NCBI GenBank assembly: GCA_900455085.1
Contig: UGTZ01000001.1
Location: 774,501-838,500, forward strand
Source of the DNA: Providencia rettgeri
Lineage (GTDB): Bacteria > Pseudomonadota > Gammaproteobacteria > Enterobacterales > Enterobacteriaceae
Direction of reading: 5' to 3'
Length of the DNA: 64,000 bases
How positions within the stretch are numbered: position 1 is the stretch's first letter; each line of letters begins with the position of its first letter. The notes under the pieces were generated by a model. The model ran no database searches and was not told the DNA's origin. It saw nothing but the letters and a program-made list of their open reading frames with translations. Below are positions 55,921 to 64,000 of the stretch, piece after piece. Position numbers and translations under genes: made by a program.

Positions 55921-57901
55921 CGTTCACACCTGCCTTACGCAATTCTTCAAAGTGCTTATTCTCGATTTCTTCGATTTCAGCCACAGGTACGTAGTAATCA
56001 ACATCTTCGTCGAAGCTTTTTGCAATCCAAGTTACGATCATTCCACCGAAACCAATGATTGCGAGCCACCAGATGTGCCAGATCATTGCGAAACCTAAAA
56101 CCAAGCTAAATGCAGCGATGATAACGCCAGCGCCTGTATTTTTAGGCATATGAATTTCTTCATATGAAGCCGGTTTCTTGTGAGCAAGGCCTTTTTCTTT
56201 TAGATCCCACCACGCATCACGAGTTTGAACGTGAGGTTCAATCGCAAAGTTATAGAATGGTGGTGGAGAAGATGTCGCCCACTCAAGTGTACGTCCACCC
56301 CATGGGTCACCGGTTAAATCACGGTTTTCATGACGGTCACGGATACTCACGATGATTTGGATAACTTGGCATGCAATACCGATTGCGATTAACGCAGCAC
56401 CACCCGCAGCAACAACTAGCATTGTGTGGTAAGTCGGGTCAATATTCTGACTTAAACGACGGGTCATACCCATAAAGCCAAGAATATACAGTGGCATAAA
56501 GGCCATGAAGAAACCGATGATCCAGAACCAGAAGGCACGAACACCCCATTTCTCATTTAGCGTGAAGCCATATGCTTTCGGGAACCAGTAAGTCATACCC
56601 GCGAAGCATCCGAATACAACACCACCAATAATAACGTTATGGAAGTGAGCAATCAGGAATAAACTGTTATGCAGAACAAAGTTTGCACCTGGAACAGCAA
56701 GCAGAACACCCGTCATACCACCGACAGAGAAGGTGATGATGAAACCGATAGTCCACAGCATAGGTGATTTAAATTCGATACGACCTTGGTACATGGTAAA
56801 CAACCAGTTGAAAATCTTAACCCCTGTAGGGATTGCGATAATCATTGTGGCGATACCAAAGAAGGCGTTAACGTTCGCTCCTGAACCCATCGTAAAGAAG
56901 TGGTGCAACCAAACGATGAAGGACATAACGGTAATCACGATTGTCGCCCAAACTAATGAGGTATAACCGAATAAACGTTTTTTCGAGAAGGTTGCTGCAA
57001 CTTCAGAGAATACACCGAACACTGGGAGAACAAGGATATACACCTCAGGGTGACCCCATGCCCAAATCAGGTTGATGTACATCATCATGTTGCCGCCCAT
57101 ATCATTAGTGAAGAAATGGGTACCTAAATAACGGTCTAACGTCAGAAGCGTTAATGTAACAGTTAAGATAGGGAAAGCAGCAACAATCAATACGTTAGTA
57201 CATAACGCAGCCCAGCTGAATACAGGCATTTTCATCATCGACATACCCGGCGTACGCATACGGATAATAGTCGCGATGAAGTTAACCCCTGTTAATAGTG
57301 TACCAATACCGGATATCTGGAGACTCCAGAGCCAGTAATCGACCCCGACCCCAGGGTTGTACTCCAAGCCTGATAACGGCGGATAAGCCAGCCAACCAGT
57401 CTGTGCGAATTCACCTACCCCTAGAGAGATGTTGATTAATACAACACCAACAACAAAGAACCAGAAGCTCAATGAGTTAAGGAATGGGAACGCCACATCT
57501 CGTGCACCAATTTGCAGAGGCACAACTAAGTTCATCAGACCAACAACGAATGGAGTTGCCATGAAGAAAATCATGATAACGCCGTGCGCGGTAAAGATTT
57601 GGTCATAGTGATGAGGATTTAAGAAACCCTCTTGGCCAGCAGAAGCTAGAACTTGCTGCCCACGCATCATGATTGCATCAGCGAAGCCACGGAATAACAT
57701 GACCATCGCCACAATGATGTACATGACACCAATTTTCTTATGGTCAACAGAGGTTAACCATTCTTTCCACAGCCATTTCCACTTACCGAAGTAGGAGATC
57801 ACACCGACTAAGCCAAGCCCACCAAGGACAATAGCAATCAGTGTAACAACGATAATCGGCTCATGGAGCGGAACTGCATCTAGTGTTAATTTTCCGAACA
57901 T
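55910..57901 (-). CDS. cyoB: Cytochrome bo3 ubiquinol oxidase subunit I CyoB
   Basis: 663 residues from the ATG at 57901 (MFGKLTLDAVPLHEPI), like E. coli; the in-frame ATG at 57934 lies inside cyoA. Heme and copper ligands are seen: FTAHGVIMIFF (low-spin heme His), WAWGHPEVYIL (CuB His and cross-linked Tyr), IVWLHHFFTMG (two CuB His) and IAHFHNVIIGG (heme o3 and b His). It is the catalytic proton-pumping subunit. Confidence 0.97.
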   Translation of the reverse strand: MFGKLTLDAVPLHEPIIVVTLIAIVLGGLGLVGVISYFGKWKWLWKEWLTSVDHKKIGVMYIIVAMVMLFRGFADAIMMRGQQVLASAGQEGFLNPHHYDQIFTAHGVIMIFFMATPFVVGLMNLVVPLQIGARDVAFPFLNSLSFWFFVVGVVLINISLGVGEFAQTGWLAYPPLSGLEYNPGVGVDYWLWSLQISGIGTLLTGVNFIATIIRMRTPGMSMMKMPVFSWAALCTNVLIVAAFPILTVTLTLLTLDRYLGTHFFTNDMGGNMMMYINLIWAWGHPEVYILVLPVFGVFSEVAATFSKKRLFGYTSLVWATIVITVMSFIVWLHHFFTMGSGANVNAFFGIATMIIAIPTGVKIFNWLFTMYQGRIEFKSPMLWTIGFIITFSVGGMTGVLLAVPGANFVLHNSLFLIAHFHNVIIGGVVFGCFAGMTYWFPKAYGFTLNEKWGVRAFWFWIIGFFMAFMPLYILGFMGMTRRLSQNIDPTYHTMLVVAAGGAALIAIGIACQVIQIIVSIRDRHENRDLTGDPWGGRTLEWATSSPPPFYNFAIEPHVQTRDAWWDLKEKGLAHKKPASYEEIHMPKNTGAGVIIAAFSLVLGFAMIWHIWWLAIIGFGGMIVTWIAKSFDEDVDYYVPVAEIEEIENKHFEELRKAGVNDVN

Positions 57902-57905
57902 GCCC

Positions 57906-58877
57906 TTATTCCTCAGCGCCTGCTGCATGAGCACTGTGGCTCATTTGCATTGAATTGCCTGTAGCATCGTTATGGTCAGTCATTGAATGACTTTGATTTT
58001 CTACAGGAGCGTGACCTTTATGGTGCTCATGACCAAACTTCAGAACGATATCTTCATAAAGTTTAGGCTTCACGCTAGAGAAGTAGGTAACAGGAACGTT
58101 CATGCTTGGCTTAGCGACTTCGTCGAATGCCTGCATGGTGTCCATTGTTTTAGGAGAAGCTTTTACCTTTTGTACCCACTCATCAAAACCTTGACGATCT
58201 GGAGTTGCAATAGCATTAAACTTCATATCAGAGAAACCGTGGCCACTGTAGCTTGCAGAGAAGCCTTTATAAGTACCTGGTTCGTTAGCGATTAAGTGAA
58301 GTTTTGTTTGCATACCCGCCATCGCGTAGATTTGGCCACCTAAAGATGGAATGAAGAAGGAGTTCATCACCGAATCTGACGTGATTTTGAAGTTGACTGG
58401 CACACCTGTAGGGAATGCGATTTCGTTAACTGTCGCAATTCCTTGCTCTGGATAAATGAATATCCATTTCCAGTCAGCAGAAATAACTTCAATCGTGACA
58501 GGTTCCTGATCACTCACTAATGGCTGATACGGGTCCAGCTCATGTGTCGTCTTCCAAGTGATAGCACCCAGAATAATGATAATGATGATAGGAACAGTCC
58601 AGCAGACTAACTCAATTTTATTCGAGTGAGCCCAGTTAGGACGGTAAGTAGCTGACGTGTTGGATTCACGGTATTTTCTTGCGAAGATAATCGTCATGAA
58701 AATAACAGGAATAACAACAAGTAGCATTAAGCCAATTGCAATAAGAATTAGCTCTTTTTGTTTAACGCCAACGGCGCCTTTTGGATCCATCAACACCATA
58801 TCGCAACCACCTAATAGTAAGGTAGCTACAACGAGTGAGATTGCTCCAATGCTTTTTTTGTAGTTCATAAGTCTCAT
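57906..58877 (-). CDS. cyoA: Cytochrome bo3 ubiquinol oxidase subunit II CyoA
   Basis: 323 residues from the ATG at 58877 (MRLMNYKKSIGAISLV), with TTTGGGG upstream; ATG 58868 is an alternative start. A lipoprotein signal (LLLGGC) precedes two membrane helices and a cupredoxin domain lacking CuA ligands (WKWIFIYPEQGIATVNEIAFPTGV), as in quinol oxidases. The His-rich tail (HEHHKGHAP...SHSAHAAGAEE) is a common CyoA feature. First gene of cyoABCDE. Confidence 0.96.
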   Translation of the reverse strand: MRLMNYKKSIGAISLVVATLLLGGCDMVLMDPKGAVGVKQKELILIAIGLMLLVVIPVIFMTIIFARKYRESNTSATYRPNWAHSNKIELVCWTVPIIIIIILGAITWKTTHELDPYQPLVSDQEPVTIEVISADWKWIFIYPEQGIATVNEIAFPTGVPVNFKITSDSVMNSFFIPSLGGQIYAMAGMQTKLHLIANEPGTYKGFSASYSGHGFSDMKFNAIATPDRQGFDEWVQKVKASPKTMDTMQAFDEVAKPSMNVPVTYFSSVKPKLYEDIVLKFGHEHHKGHAPVENQSHSMTDHNDATGNSMQMSHSAHAAGAEE

Positions 58878-59303
58878 CCACGACCCCAAATGACAAAGAT
58901 TCTAATTGTCGTTTCATCAGTGCGGGCATTTTACGGTAAGGTTATGCGAGTGTAAATGATTGTAAGGCAAAGAAACGGAATTGTTAGCTCTTTATGTTAA
59001 TATGATCACATGTAAAGAGCTTATAAATAAAACGTTAAAATTGATGCGATTTATAAGTATGCATTGATAAAACTCAATTAATAGTAAATTATCTTAGTAA
59101 TTTTTCAAAGAAAAATATATACAAAAGAAATGAAAAAACAGTGAAACTGATATAAATGATTAGCAATATGCTAAGGGAAGTTACAGTTTTTATTGCCGAT
59201 AAAGCTATTTTGGTTGCTTTATCGGCTAAATCATAAAAAAAACTCTTATTTTACTGATAAAAAAAAGAAAACTATTAACTCTGATACAATTTTCTATCGA
59301 GCG
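58878..59303. promoter_or_regulatory. cyoA promoter region and hairpin
   Basis: An FNR-like box TTGATAAAACTCAA (59064-59077) matches TTGAT-N4-ATCAA at 9 of 10 positions; FNR repression of cyo is established in E. coli. A strong hairpin GCCGATAAAGC/GCTTTATCGGC (59195-59226) lies nearer the ompK-like stop codon. It lacks a U tract, so its role is open. No gene is seen. Confidence 0.55.
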
Positions 59304-60074
59304 CTAAAAGGTATACTTTAATGTATAAATGATTGCATCTTGGTAGAAAGTATCGCCTAATTTATTATCAGCATAGCGGTATTGTACCCCAGCAGAAACA
59401 TGGTTTGTGGCATTCCACCAAAAAGCGAGAGCGCCATTTATGCCATTACTCTTGCCCCCGTTATAGCGTTTGTTCCTAGCAAACTCCATTTCATGCCAGT
59501 TCGTTATCATGAAATTTTCGTCAAATACGCTGAAATTATAACCGGCTACCCAACCCGCTACATATCCATTATTACCTGAATAGAATGTCTGGTCGGTGTA
59601 ATTAAGAGCAATAAAAGGTTTAAACCATAAGTCACCGAATGCCGTGTTATAGCCAATACCATATAAAGTGTTCACATCATGGAAATTACCACCATATTTG
59701 GCACCAGGTAATGACCAAGTACCATAAACGTGGCCATATAGGTTGAAACCAGTGTCACCTAAATAAAAGCGGCCTGTTGTTTTAATGGTATAACGTTTAT
59801 TTCGTCCTGAATCGGTGTGTTGGCTGTGGAATGGGTTTTCGAGATCAAAAAAACCATATAACTCCCCCCAATTAAAATTGGCACCTCCTTCAAGTTCAAT
59901 ATAGGCAAAGTCTTTTTTACGTGTCGTATTTTCTGTTTTATTTTCAGTACGATGTGACCAATCTAAATAGTTTACATTGACATCAGCAAAGCCATTTTTA
60001 TAGCCAATAATATCGTCAGAATATGCCGTACCTGCTAGAGAAATTAAGGTGGCAATGTAAATGATTTTTTTCAT
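59304..60074 (-). CDS. OmpK/Tsx family nucleoside-specific outer membrane channel
   Basis: 256 residues. Signal peptide MKKIIYIATLISLAGTAYS, then a beta-barrel with alternating aromatic strands ending in YTLKYTF (C-terminal Phe for Bam insertion). DVNVNYLDWSHRTE, LEGGANFNWGELYGFFDLENPF and the tail are typical of Vibrio OmpK and Tsx-type proteins. Such channels pass nucleosides and can serve as phage receptors. It is shorter than E. coli Tsx (294). tsx follows secF in E. coli but is absent from that position here. Confidence 0.87.
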   Translation of the reverse strand: MKKIIYIATLISLAGTAYSDDIIGYKNGFADVNVNYLDWSHRTENKTENTTRKKDFAYIELEGGANFNWGELYGFFDLENPFHSQHTDSGRNKRYTIKTTGRFYLGDTGFNLYGHVYGTWSLPGAKYGGNFHDVNTLYGIGYNTAFGDLWFKPFIALNYTDQTFYSGNNGYVAGWVAGYNFSVFDENFMITNWHEMEFARNKRYNGGKSNGINGALAFWWNATNHVSAGVQYRYADNKLGDTFYQDAIIYTLKYTF

Positions 60075-60207
60075 ATATAGATTATTTTCACTTATAGATT
60101 GATGGGGTTTGGTAAAGCGTTAGTTATTAACATTTTAGCTAACCAACTTGTAACTTGTGATATATTAGACTTGAAAGTTGCAATTAAGAAATATTTTACA
60201 CGAATGA

Positions 60208-60223
60208 AGTGATCGTAATCACG
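60208..60223. promoter_or_regulatory. CRP-like site upstream of the OmpK/Tsx-like gene
   Basis: AGTGATCGTAATCACG: perfect GTGA-N6-TCAC core with imperfect outer bases. It lies 134 bases upstream of the start codon. tsx genes are CRP/CytR-controlled in E. coli, which fits. Confidence 0.6.
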
Positions 60224-60346
60224 ATATTCTGACATTATCGCTTTATTTTGTTATTTAGATCTAATTTATAGGAAAAGATCAAATTACCTAAATAAATAAA
60301 CTTTATTTAGGTAATTGTTAGGTTAATGAGAAAAGTATAGAAAGGG

Positions 60347-61849
60347 TTATTGTTGTACTGTCTTGCGAACGGCGAGGTAGTCTAAACTACCACCAATAAC
60401 TAGGCTGATAGCACCAATACTAATGCCAGTATTAAAAATAAGATTTTGGTAGCGAGGTAAACTCAGCCAAAATTCAATTTGTGTAGTAAATAGATAAACT
60501 TTCATACCACTAAATGAAAATACAAGTAATGAAAGTAACCAAATAGCAAGGAAGCTAACGGCAGTAATAAGTGCATATACGGCAATGCGATAGCCTTTTG
60601 TATACAGCTGGCGCCGCTGAAATAACCCTGTTGCTTGTGTGTATATTAGGGATGTCCGGCAAGCTAATAAAAGCAAAACACCTGGAACCGCAACTGCGAT
60701 TGAAATAAGGTAGAATAGTGGCCAGCCATAATTACTGACGAAAATACTCGCAACTGGGCCAATGTAAACACGGCCAACAGCCGAAAGAGCGGAAAGAAGT
60801 GCAAATTGCGTTGCGGATAACGATTTATTACATAGTGTCATTAATAGGGCGACAAAAGCAGCGGTTCCCATACCAGAAAAGATATTTTCTAGAAATATAA
60901 TCGACCCCATGGTTAGGATATGAGGTGGTGTTATCGCTAAGAACCAATAGCCTATATTAGAGCCACCTTGTAGAAGCCCAAAAATAAACAGAGCTTTAAA
61001 TAAGCTCATGTTTTTCATTAAGTAACCACCAAGTAACGCCCCAATAATGGTTGCGGCCATACCGACAGTTTTATTGACGGTACCCACTTCACTTAAACTA
61101 AAACCAAGGGCATTTAATAGAAAATTGGTGTTGAGCGCCATAACAAAGGCGTCGCCGAGTTTGTAAAAAACTAACAGTAGTAAGATTAGCCAAGCATTGT
61201 TCCGGCTAAAAAATTCAGCCAGCGGTTCGTAAATCGCTTTTTTTAGTGACGTTGGCGCGGCGCAACTCTCTTCGGGTTCTTTCGCGAGTAATGTAGCGAT
61301 AACACCGATAATCATTAGCCCTGCCATGACTAAATAAAGTTGTTTCCACGTTAAAAACTTATCCGCTAACCAAAGTGCAAGACCGCCTGAGACTAACATA
61401 CTGATCCGGTAACCCATAACTGAGGTTGCAGCGCCAATTCCACGTTCTTCTGCACTCAGCAAGTCGGTTTTATAAGCATCAAAAACAATGTCTTGCGAGG
61501 CTGAACAAAATGCAACAGTGACCGCCAGTGCAGCAAGGTACCACAAATGTTCTGACGGATTCATAAAGCCCATAGCGGCAATGCTGATAATCAACAGAAT
61601 TTGAGTGGTTAATAGCCATCCTCTTCGACGACCAAGAAAGGGTGGGGTATAGCGGTCCATCATTGGAGACCAAAGAAATTTCAAGACATAAGCCTGTCCG
61701 ACTAATGAAAAGAAACCAATGGTTTTTATATCGACATTTTCAACAGTTAGCCAAGCTTGTAATGTACCTGCAGTTAAAGCTAAAGGTAGACCAGAAACAA
61801 AGCCTAAAAGGATTAAAGTGATGTTATTTGGTAGAGTAAAACGAGGCAT
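60347..61849 (-). CDS. ampG: Muropeptide MFS transporter AmpG
   Basis: 500 residues, 14 predicted membrane segments. The loop 2-3 motif (PMMDRYTPPFLGRRRGW) and the following GWLLTTQILLIISIAAMGFM match AmpG. FCSASQDIVFDAYKTDLLSAEERG is diagnostic. It imports anhydromuropeptides for cell-wall recycling and influences ampC induction. yajG lies 130 bases upstream on the same strand. Confidence 0.95.
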   Translation of the reverse strand: MPRFTLPNNITLILLGFVSGLPLALTAGTLQAWLTVENVDIKTIGFFSLVGQAYVLKFLWSPMMDRYTPPFLGRRRGWLLTTQILLIISIAAMGFMNPSEHLWYLAALAVTVAFCSASQDIVFDAYKTDLLSAEERGIGAATSVMGYRISMLVSGGLALWLADKFLTWKQLYLVMAGLMIIGVIATLLAKEPEESCAAPTSLKKAIYEPLAEFFSRNNAWLILLLLVFYKLGDAFVMALNTNFLLNALGFSLSEVGTVNKTVGMAATIIGALLGGYLMKNMSLFKALFIFGLLQGGSNIGYWFLAITPPHILTMGSIIFLENIFSGMGTAAFVALLMTLCNKSLSATQFALLSALSAVGRVYIGPVASIFVSNYGWPLFYLISIAVAVPGVLLLLACRTSLIYTQATGLFQRRQLYTKGYRIAVYALITAVSFLAIWLLSLLVFSFSGMKVYLFTTQIEFWLSLPRYQNLIFNTGISIGAISLVIGGSLDYLAVRKTVQQ

Positions 61850-61875
61850 TATTTCCCTCTAAGCCAGTGTGATAT

Positions 61876-61950
61876 TGCTGCAATACATTGCGCTGCAGAG
61901 GTATTGGCTGCGCTATGCTACCCAAGCTCAATCAATGAGAGCTTAGGTAG
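61876..61950 (-). repeat. Degenerate palindromic repeat between ampG and yajG
   Basis: GAGGTATTGGCTGCGC resembles the left arm of the window's repeat family. Then CTACCCAAGCTC (61918-61929)/GAGCTTAGGTAG (61939-61950) forms a 12-bp stem with one mismatch. It could terminate or protect the yajG mRNA. Confidence 0.55.
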
Positions 61951-61979
61951 CTTAATACTTAATGATAATGATTGCTCAA

Positions 61980-62561
61980 TTAATAGCGTGAATTTTGTCT
62001 GATAAAATCGGTGATTTCTTGGTCTGTTGCCATATCTGCAATTAAATCAGTTAATGCGCTATTGATAGCCGTTTCTATCTTGGCATTATTGGCAGCCAAT
62101 AATTCTTGTGTATTAAAATTACGGGTAAATGAACGTGTTTTTGTCGAGCCATTTGGCGCTGTTGCAATAATACTGACACTGGAGTTTACAGTAATATTAT
62201 GGCGCAGGCTGCCTTCACTTACTTTGGTATCGAGTTTATTCAATTGAACGACTAAATTCACATTTGCCGGTGATGTCACCATAAACCCACGTGCAGCCAT
62301 TTGCTTTTCGACGGCTTCTTGCATCAGATAACGAGGATCGCGTGAAGGGTTCAGTACAACTAAACTACCATTACGATTAACTTCTGCTAAGGATTTATTC
62401 GTACGGTTATCGACACTGCTGACACTAATTGAAGTTGCATTCAGTGTAGGGTTTTTCGCAGGTAAAGCTATCTTAGGCTCAAGTGATAATGTATTGCTGC
62501 TGGTTGCACAGCCCGCAAGAAGAAATAACCCTAAAAGTGGAAAACACAGTTTTCTTAACAT
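61980..62561 (-). CDS. yajG: Lipoprotein YajG
   Basis: 193 residues from the ATG at 62561 (MLRKLCFPLLGLFLLAGC), which supplies the lipobox LLAGC; the frame extends 22 codons further without a signal peptide. The mature protein has VSSVDNRTNKSLAEV, SRDPRYLMQEAVEKQMAARGF and a C-terminal LIADMATDQEITDFIRQNSRY. Known as a cell-envelope lipoprotein; function unknown. It forms the yajG-ampG pair, divergent from bolA. Confidence 0.93.
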   Translation of the reverse strand: MLRKLCFPLLGLFLLAGCATSSNTLSLEPKIALPAKNPTLNATSISVSSVDNRTNKSLAEVNRNGSLVVLNPSRDPRYLMQEAVEKQMAARGFMVTSPANVNLVVQLNKLDTKVSEGSLRHNITVNSSVSIIATAPNGSTKTRSFTRNFNTQELLAANNAKIETAINSALTDLIADMATDQEITDFIRQNSRY

Positions 62562-62817
62562 AATTTTTTCCAGTTCATCTTTCCTAATTGAAAATGTTTC
62601 GTTATGGTGCGGGTAGCCGTCGTTCAATATAAAGCTTAGCGGCTTATTTATCCTGAACTATTAGACAACAATTTTTGAAAAAATTCGCATCAATGTGCCG
62701 CTATCATAACATTGGCAAGTTATTATCGGATATTTCTATAATAAGAAGATAGCAATAATCAACGCGTACAATAAAAATAATTGCCTCTGGGCATAATTTT
62801 TAATTAAGGAACATTTT

Positions 62818-63156
62818 ATGGTCGCTAATGCAGCTCAAAGTATGCAATCTCTCGTGAACCAAAAGTTACACGTTGCTTTTGAACCTACACATTTGGAGGT
62901 CATTAATGAAAGCCACCAACACAATGTGTTACCGGGGTCTGAAAGCCATTTCAAAGTTATTTTAGTGAGTGATAAATTTGAAAATAAACGAATGCTTGCC
63001 CGTCACCGCGAAATTTATGCTATTTTAGCGGACGAATTATCGGGAGGGATCCATGCCCTTGCTTTGCATACATATACACAACAAGAGTGGAATGAGCTTG
63101 CTGACACTGCGTTAAAATCACCAGCTTGTCGTGGTGTTGGCGGTGTTAATCGGTAG
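62818..63156 (+). CDS. bolA: Transcriptional regulator/Fe-S assembly protein BolA
   Basis: 112 residues, BolA fold: HLEVINESHQHNVLPGSESHFKVILVSDKFENKRMLARHREIYAIL and GGIHALALHTYTQQEW, with the His that binds an Fe-S cluster with monothiol glutaredoxin. AAGGAA precedes the ATG. The first 15 residues (MVANAAQSMQSLVNQ) differ from E. coli. BolA is linked to stress morphology and Fe-S trafficking. Confidence 0.95.
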   Translation: MVANAAQSMQSLVNQKLHVAFEPTHLEVINESHQHNVLPGSESHFKVILVSDKFENKRMLARHREIYAILADELSGGIHALALHTYTQQEWNELADTALKSPACRGVGGVNR

Positions 63157-63229
63157 TTTTTCGTTTCAGTTAATACACTGAGACTATGCTTTACATAATC
63201 AGCCATGCTCAATGATGAGCTTGGTGAAT

Positions 63230-63256
63230 GTTTTTTCTTCACTTTAGGTGAAAAAA
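63230..63256. terminator. Hairpin with A/T runs after bolA
   Basis: The 5-bp stem TTCAC/GTGAA is flanked by T and A runs that extend the pairing, 75 bases past bolA; it could act on either strand. Confidence 0.45.
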
Positions 63257-63369
63257 CAAAAAATTTAGTCAGAAAAGTCACAAATAATGAGGAAAAAACG
63301 CTTCTTTTCTCAGCTTTTCTCGACTCAGGGCGCATGCATCGGTATAATGCTGCGTCTAATTTTCAGTAA

Positions 63370-63508
63370 GGTTTCGGGACGCTTCTGATATCAGGGATTG
63401 ACCGTTACGAAAGTAACGCCCCCGGTTCTGGAAGGGAGACAGCCATTATGATTTAATGGCATAACTCTGGAGTAGACCGATCACTAAGATTTATTTTGAG
63501 GTAAGAAG
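63370..63508 (+). promoter_or_regulatory. Structured leader of tig
   Basis: Two hairpins: CGTTAC-GAAA-GTAACG (63403-63418), a GNRA tetraloop stem, and GCCATTA/TAATGGC (63442-63460), separated by a G/C-rich stretch (CCCCCGGTTCTGGAAGGG). They lie between a possible promoter and the tig start. No known riboswitch is recognised. Confidence 0.5.
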
Positions 63509-64000
63509 ATGCAAGTTTCTGTTGAAACGACTCAAGGCCTTGGGCGTCGTGTAACAATCACCGTTCCTGCCACTGATATTGAAAAAGCAGTTAATAGCGA
63601 ATTAGTTAGTGTTGCTAAAAAAGTACGTGTTGATGGTTTCCGTAAAGGAAAAGTACCAATGAACATCGTTAAACAGCGTTATGGCGCGTCTGTTATGCAA
63701 GACGTTCTGGGCGATGTAATGCAACGTAACTTCATCAACGCAATTATTGAACAAAAAATCAATCCAGCGGGTGCGCCTAGCTACAAGCCTGAGCAACTCG
63801 AAGATGGTAAAGATTTTGTTTATTCAGTTGAATTCGAAGTTTACCCAGAAATCGAATTAGCAGGTTTAGAAACTATTGAAGTTGAAAAACCAGCAGTTTC
63901 TGTAAAAGACGAAGATCTGGAAAATATGTTAGAAACTCTGCGTAAGCAACAAGCGCAGTGGAAAGAAGTTGAAGCGGCAGCAGAAGCTGACTCTCGCATC
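63509..64000 (+). CDS. tig: Trigger factor, 5' part
   Basis: 164 codons are present; the gene runs past the window end. MQVSVETTQGLGRRVTITVP opens the ribosome-binding domain, and GFRKGKVPMNIVKQRYG carries the ribosome-binding signature FRK. AREA around residue 110 (FVYSVEFEVYPEIEL) matches E. coli. Trigger factor is a ribosome-bound chaperone and prolyl isomerase for new proteins. GAGGTAAGA precedes the ATG. Confidence 0.96.
   Translation, partial: MQVSVETTQGLGRRVTITVPATDIEKAVNSELVSVAKKVRVDGFRKGKVPMNIVKQRYGASVMQDVLGDVMQRNFINAIIEQKINPAGAPSYKPEQLEDGKDFVYSVEFEVYPEIELAGLETIEVEKPAVSVKDEDLENMLETLRKQQAQWKEVEAAAEADSRI

Overview
The window is a chromosomal segment of an AT-rich member of the order Enterobacterales. 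Protein matches and gene order resemble Escherichia coli, but the AT-rich spacers, intergenic palindromes and local differences point to the Morganellaceae, most likely Providencia or a close relative. That assignment comes from recalled family sequences, not from a search. No rRNA, tRNA, prophage, insertion sequence or CRISPR array was found.

Layout. (1) 1-6.9 kb is an accessory stretch: the 3' part of cpdB, a 99-residue fimbrial-like orphan, a nitroreductase, and a NlpA/MetQ-type lipoprotein divergent from a two-gene unit (2-oxoglutarate/Fe(II)-type oxygenase plus cystathionine gamma-synthase/methionine gamma-lyase-like PLP enzyme). (2) 7-16 kb holds sbcDC facing away from phoBR (Pho box at the phoB promoter), then brnQ. 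(3) 16-19.5 kb holds ggt, a 2-Cys peroxiredoxin and acpH, all on the minus strand. (4) 19.9-30.4 kb is the conserved queA-tgt-yajC-secDF, nrdR-ribD-ribE-nusB, thiL-pgpA block. (5) 30.8-43.7 kb is a complete anaerobic carnitine module: yaaU-fixXCBA on the minus strand, divergent caiTABCDE, and caiF. It sits between pgpA and dxs, which are near neighbours in E. coli. (6) 44.2-53.8 kb holds dxs-ispA-xseB, thiI, a tandem duplication of a hok/sok type I toxin-antitoxin locus, panE-yajL, yajQ and yajR. (7) 54-64 kb holds the cyoABCDE quinol oxidase operon, an OmpK/Tsx-like channel, ampG-yajG, bolA and the 5' part of tig.

Most distinctive signals. Two copies of a Hok-family toxin locus lie about 511 bp apart at 49.2-50.1 kb. 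Each has a 47-codon toxin gene, an antisense Sok-like RNA with its own promoter, and matching 5'/3' mRNA ends that can pair, as in plasmid R1 hok mRNA. In the caiT-fixA intergenic region a CAATAYTG-like element recurs with alternating 38- and 21-bp spacing (59-bp period), a candidate array of activator sites. A family of palindromic intergenic repeats occurs singly and as triple tandem arrays, including three nearly identical 135-bp units between secF and nrdR.

Caution on sequence quality. nrdR (two), ribD, caiB and cyoE each carry single-base indels, while the downstream frame stays fully conserved. This looks more like base-calling error than five real mutations. These genes are entered as frameshifted, but they should be assumed intact in the organism until checked.
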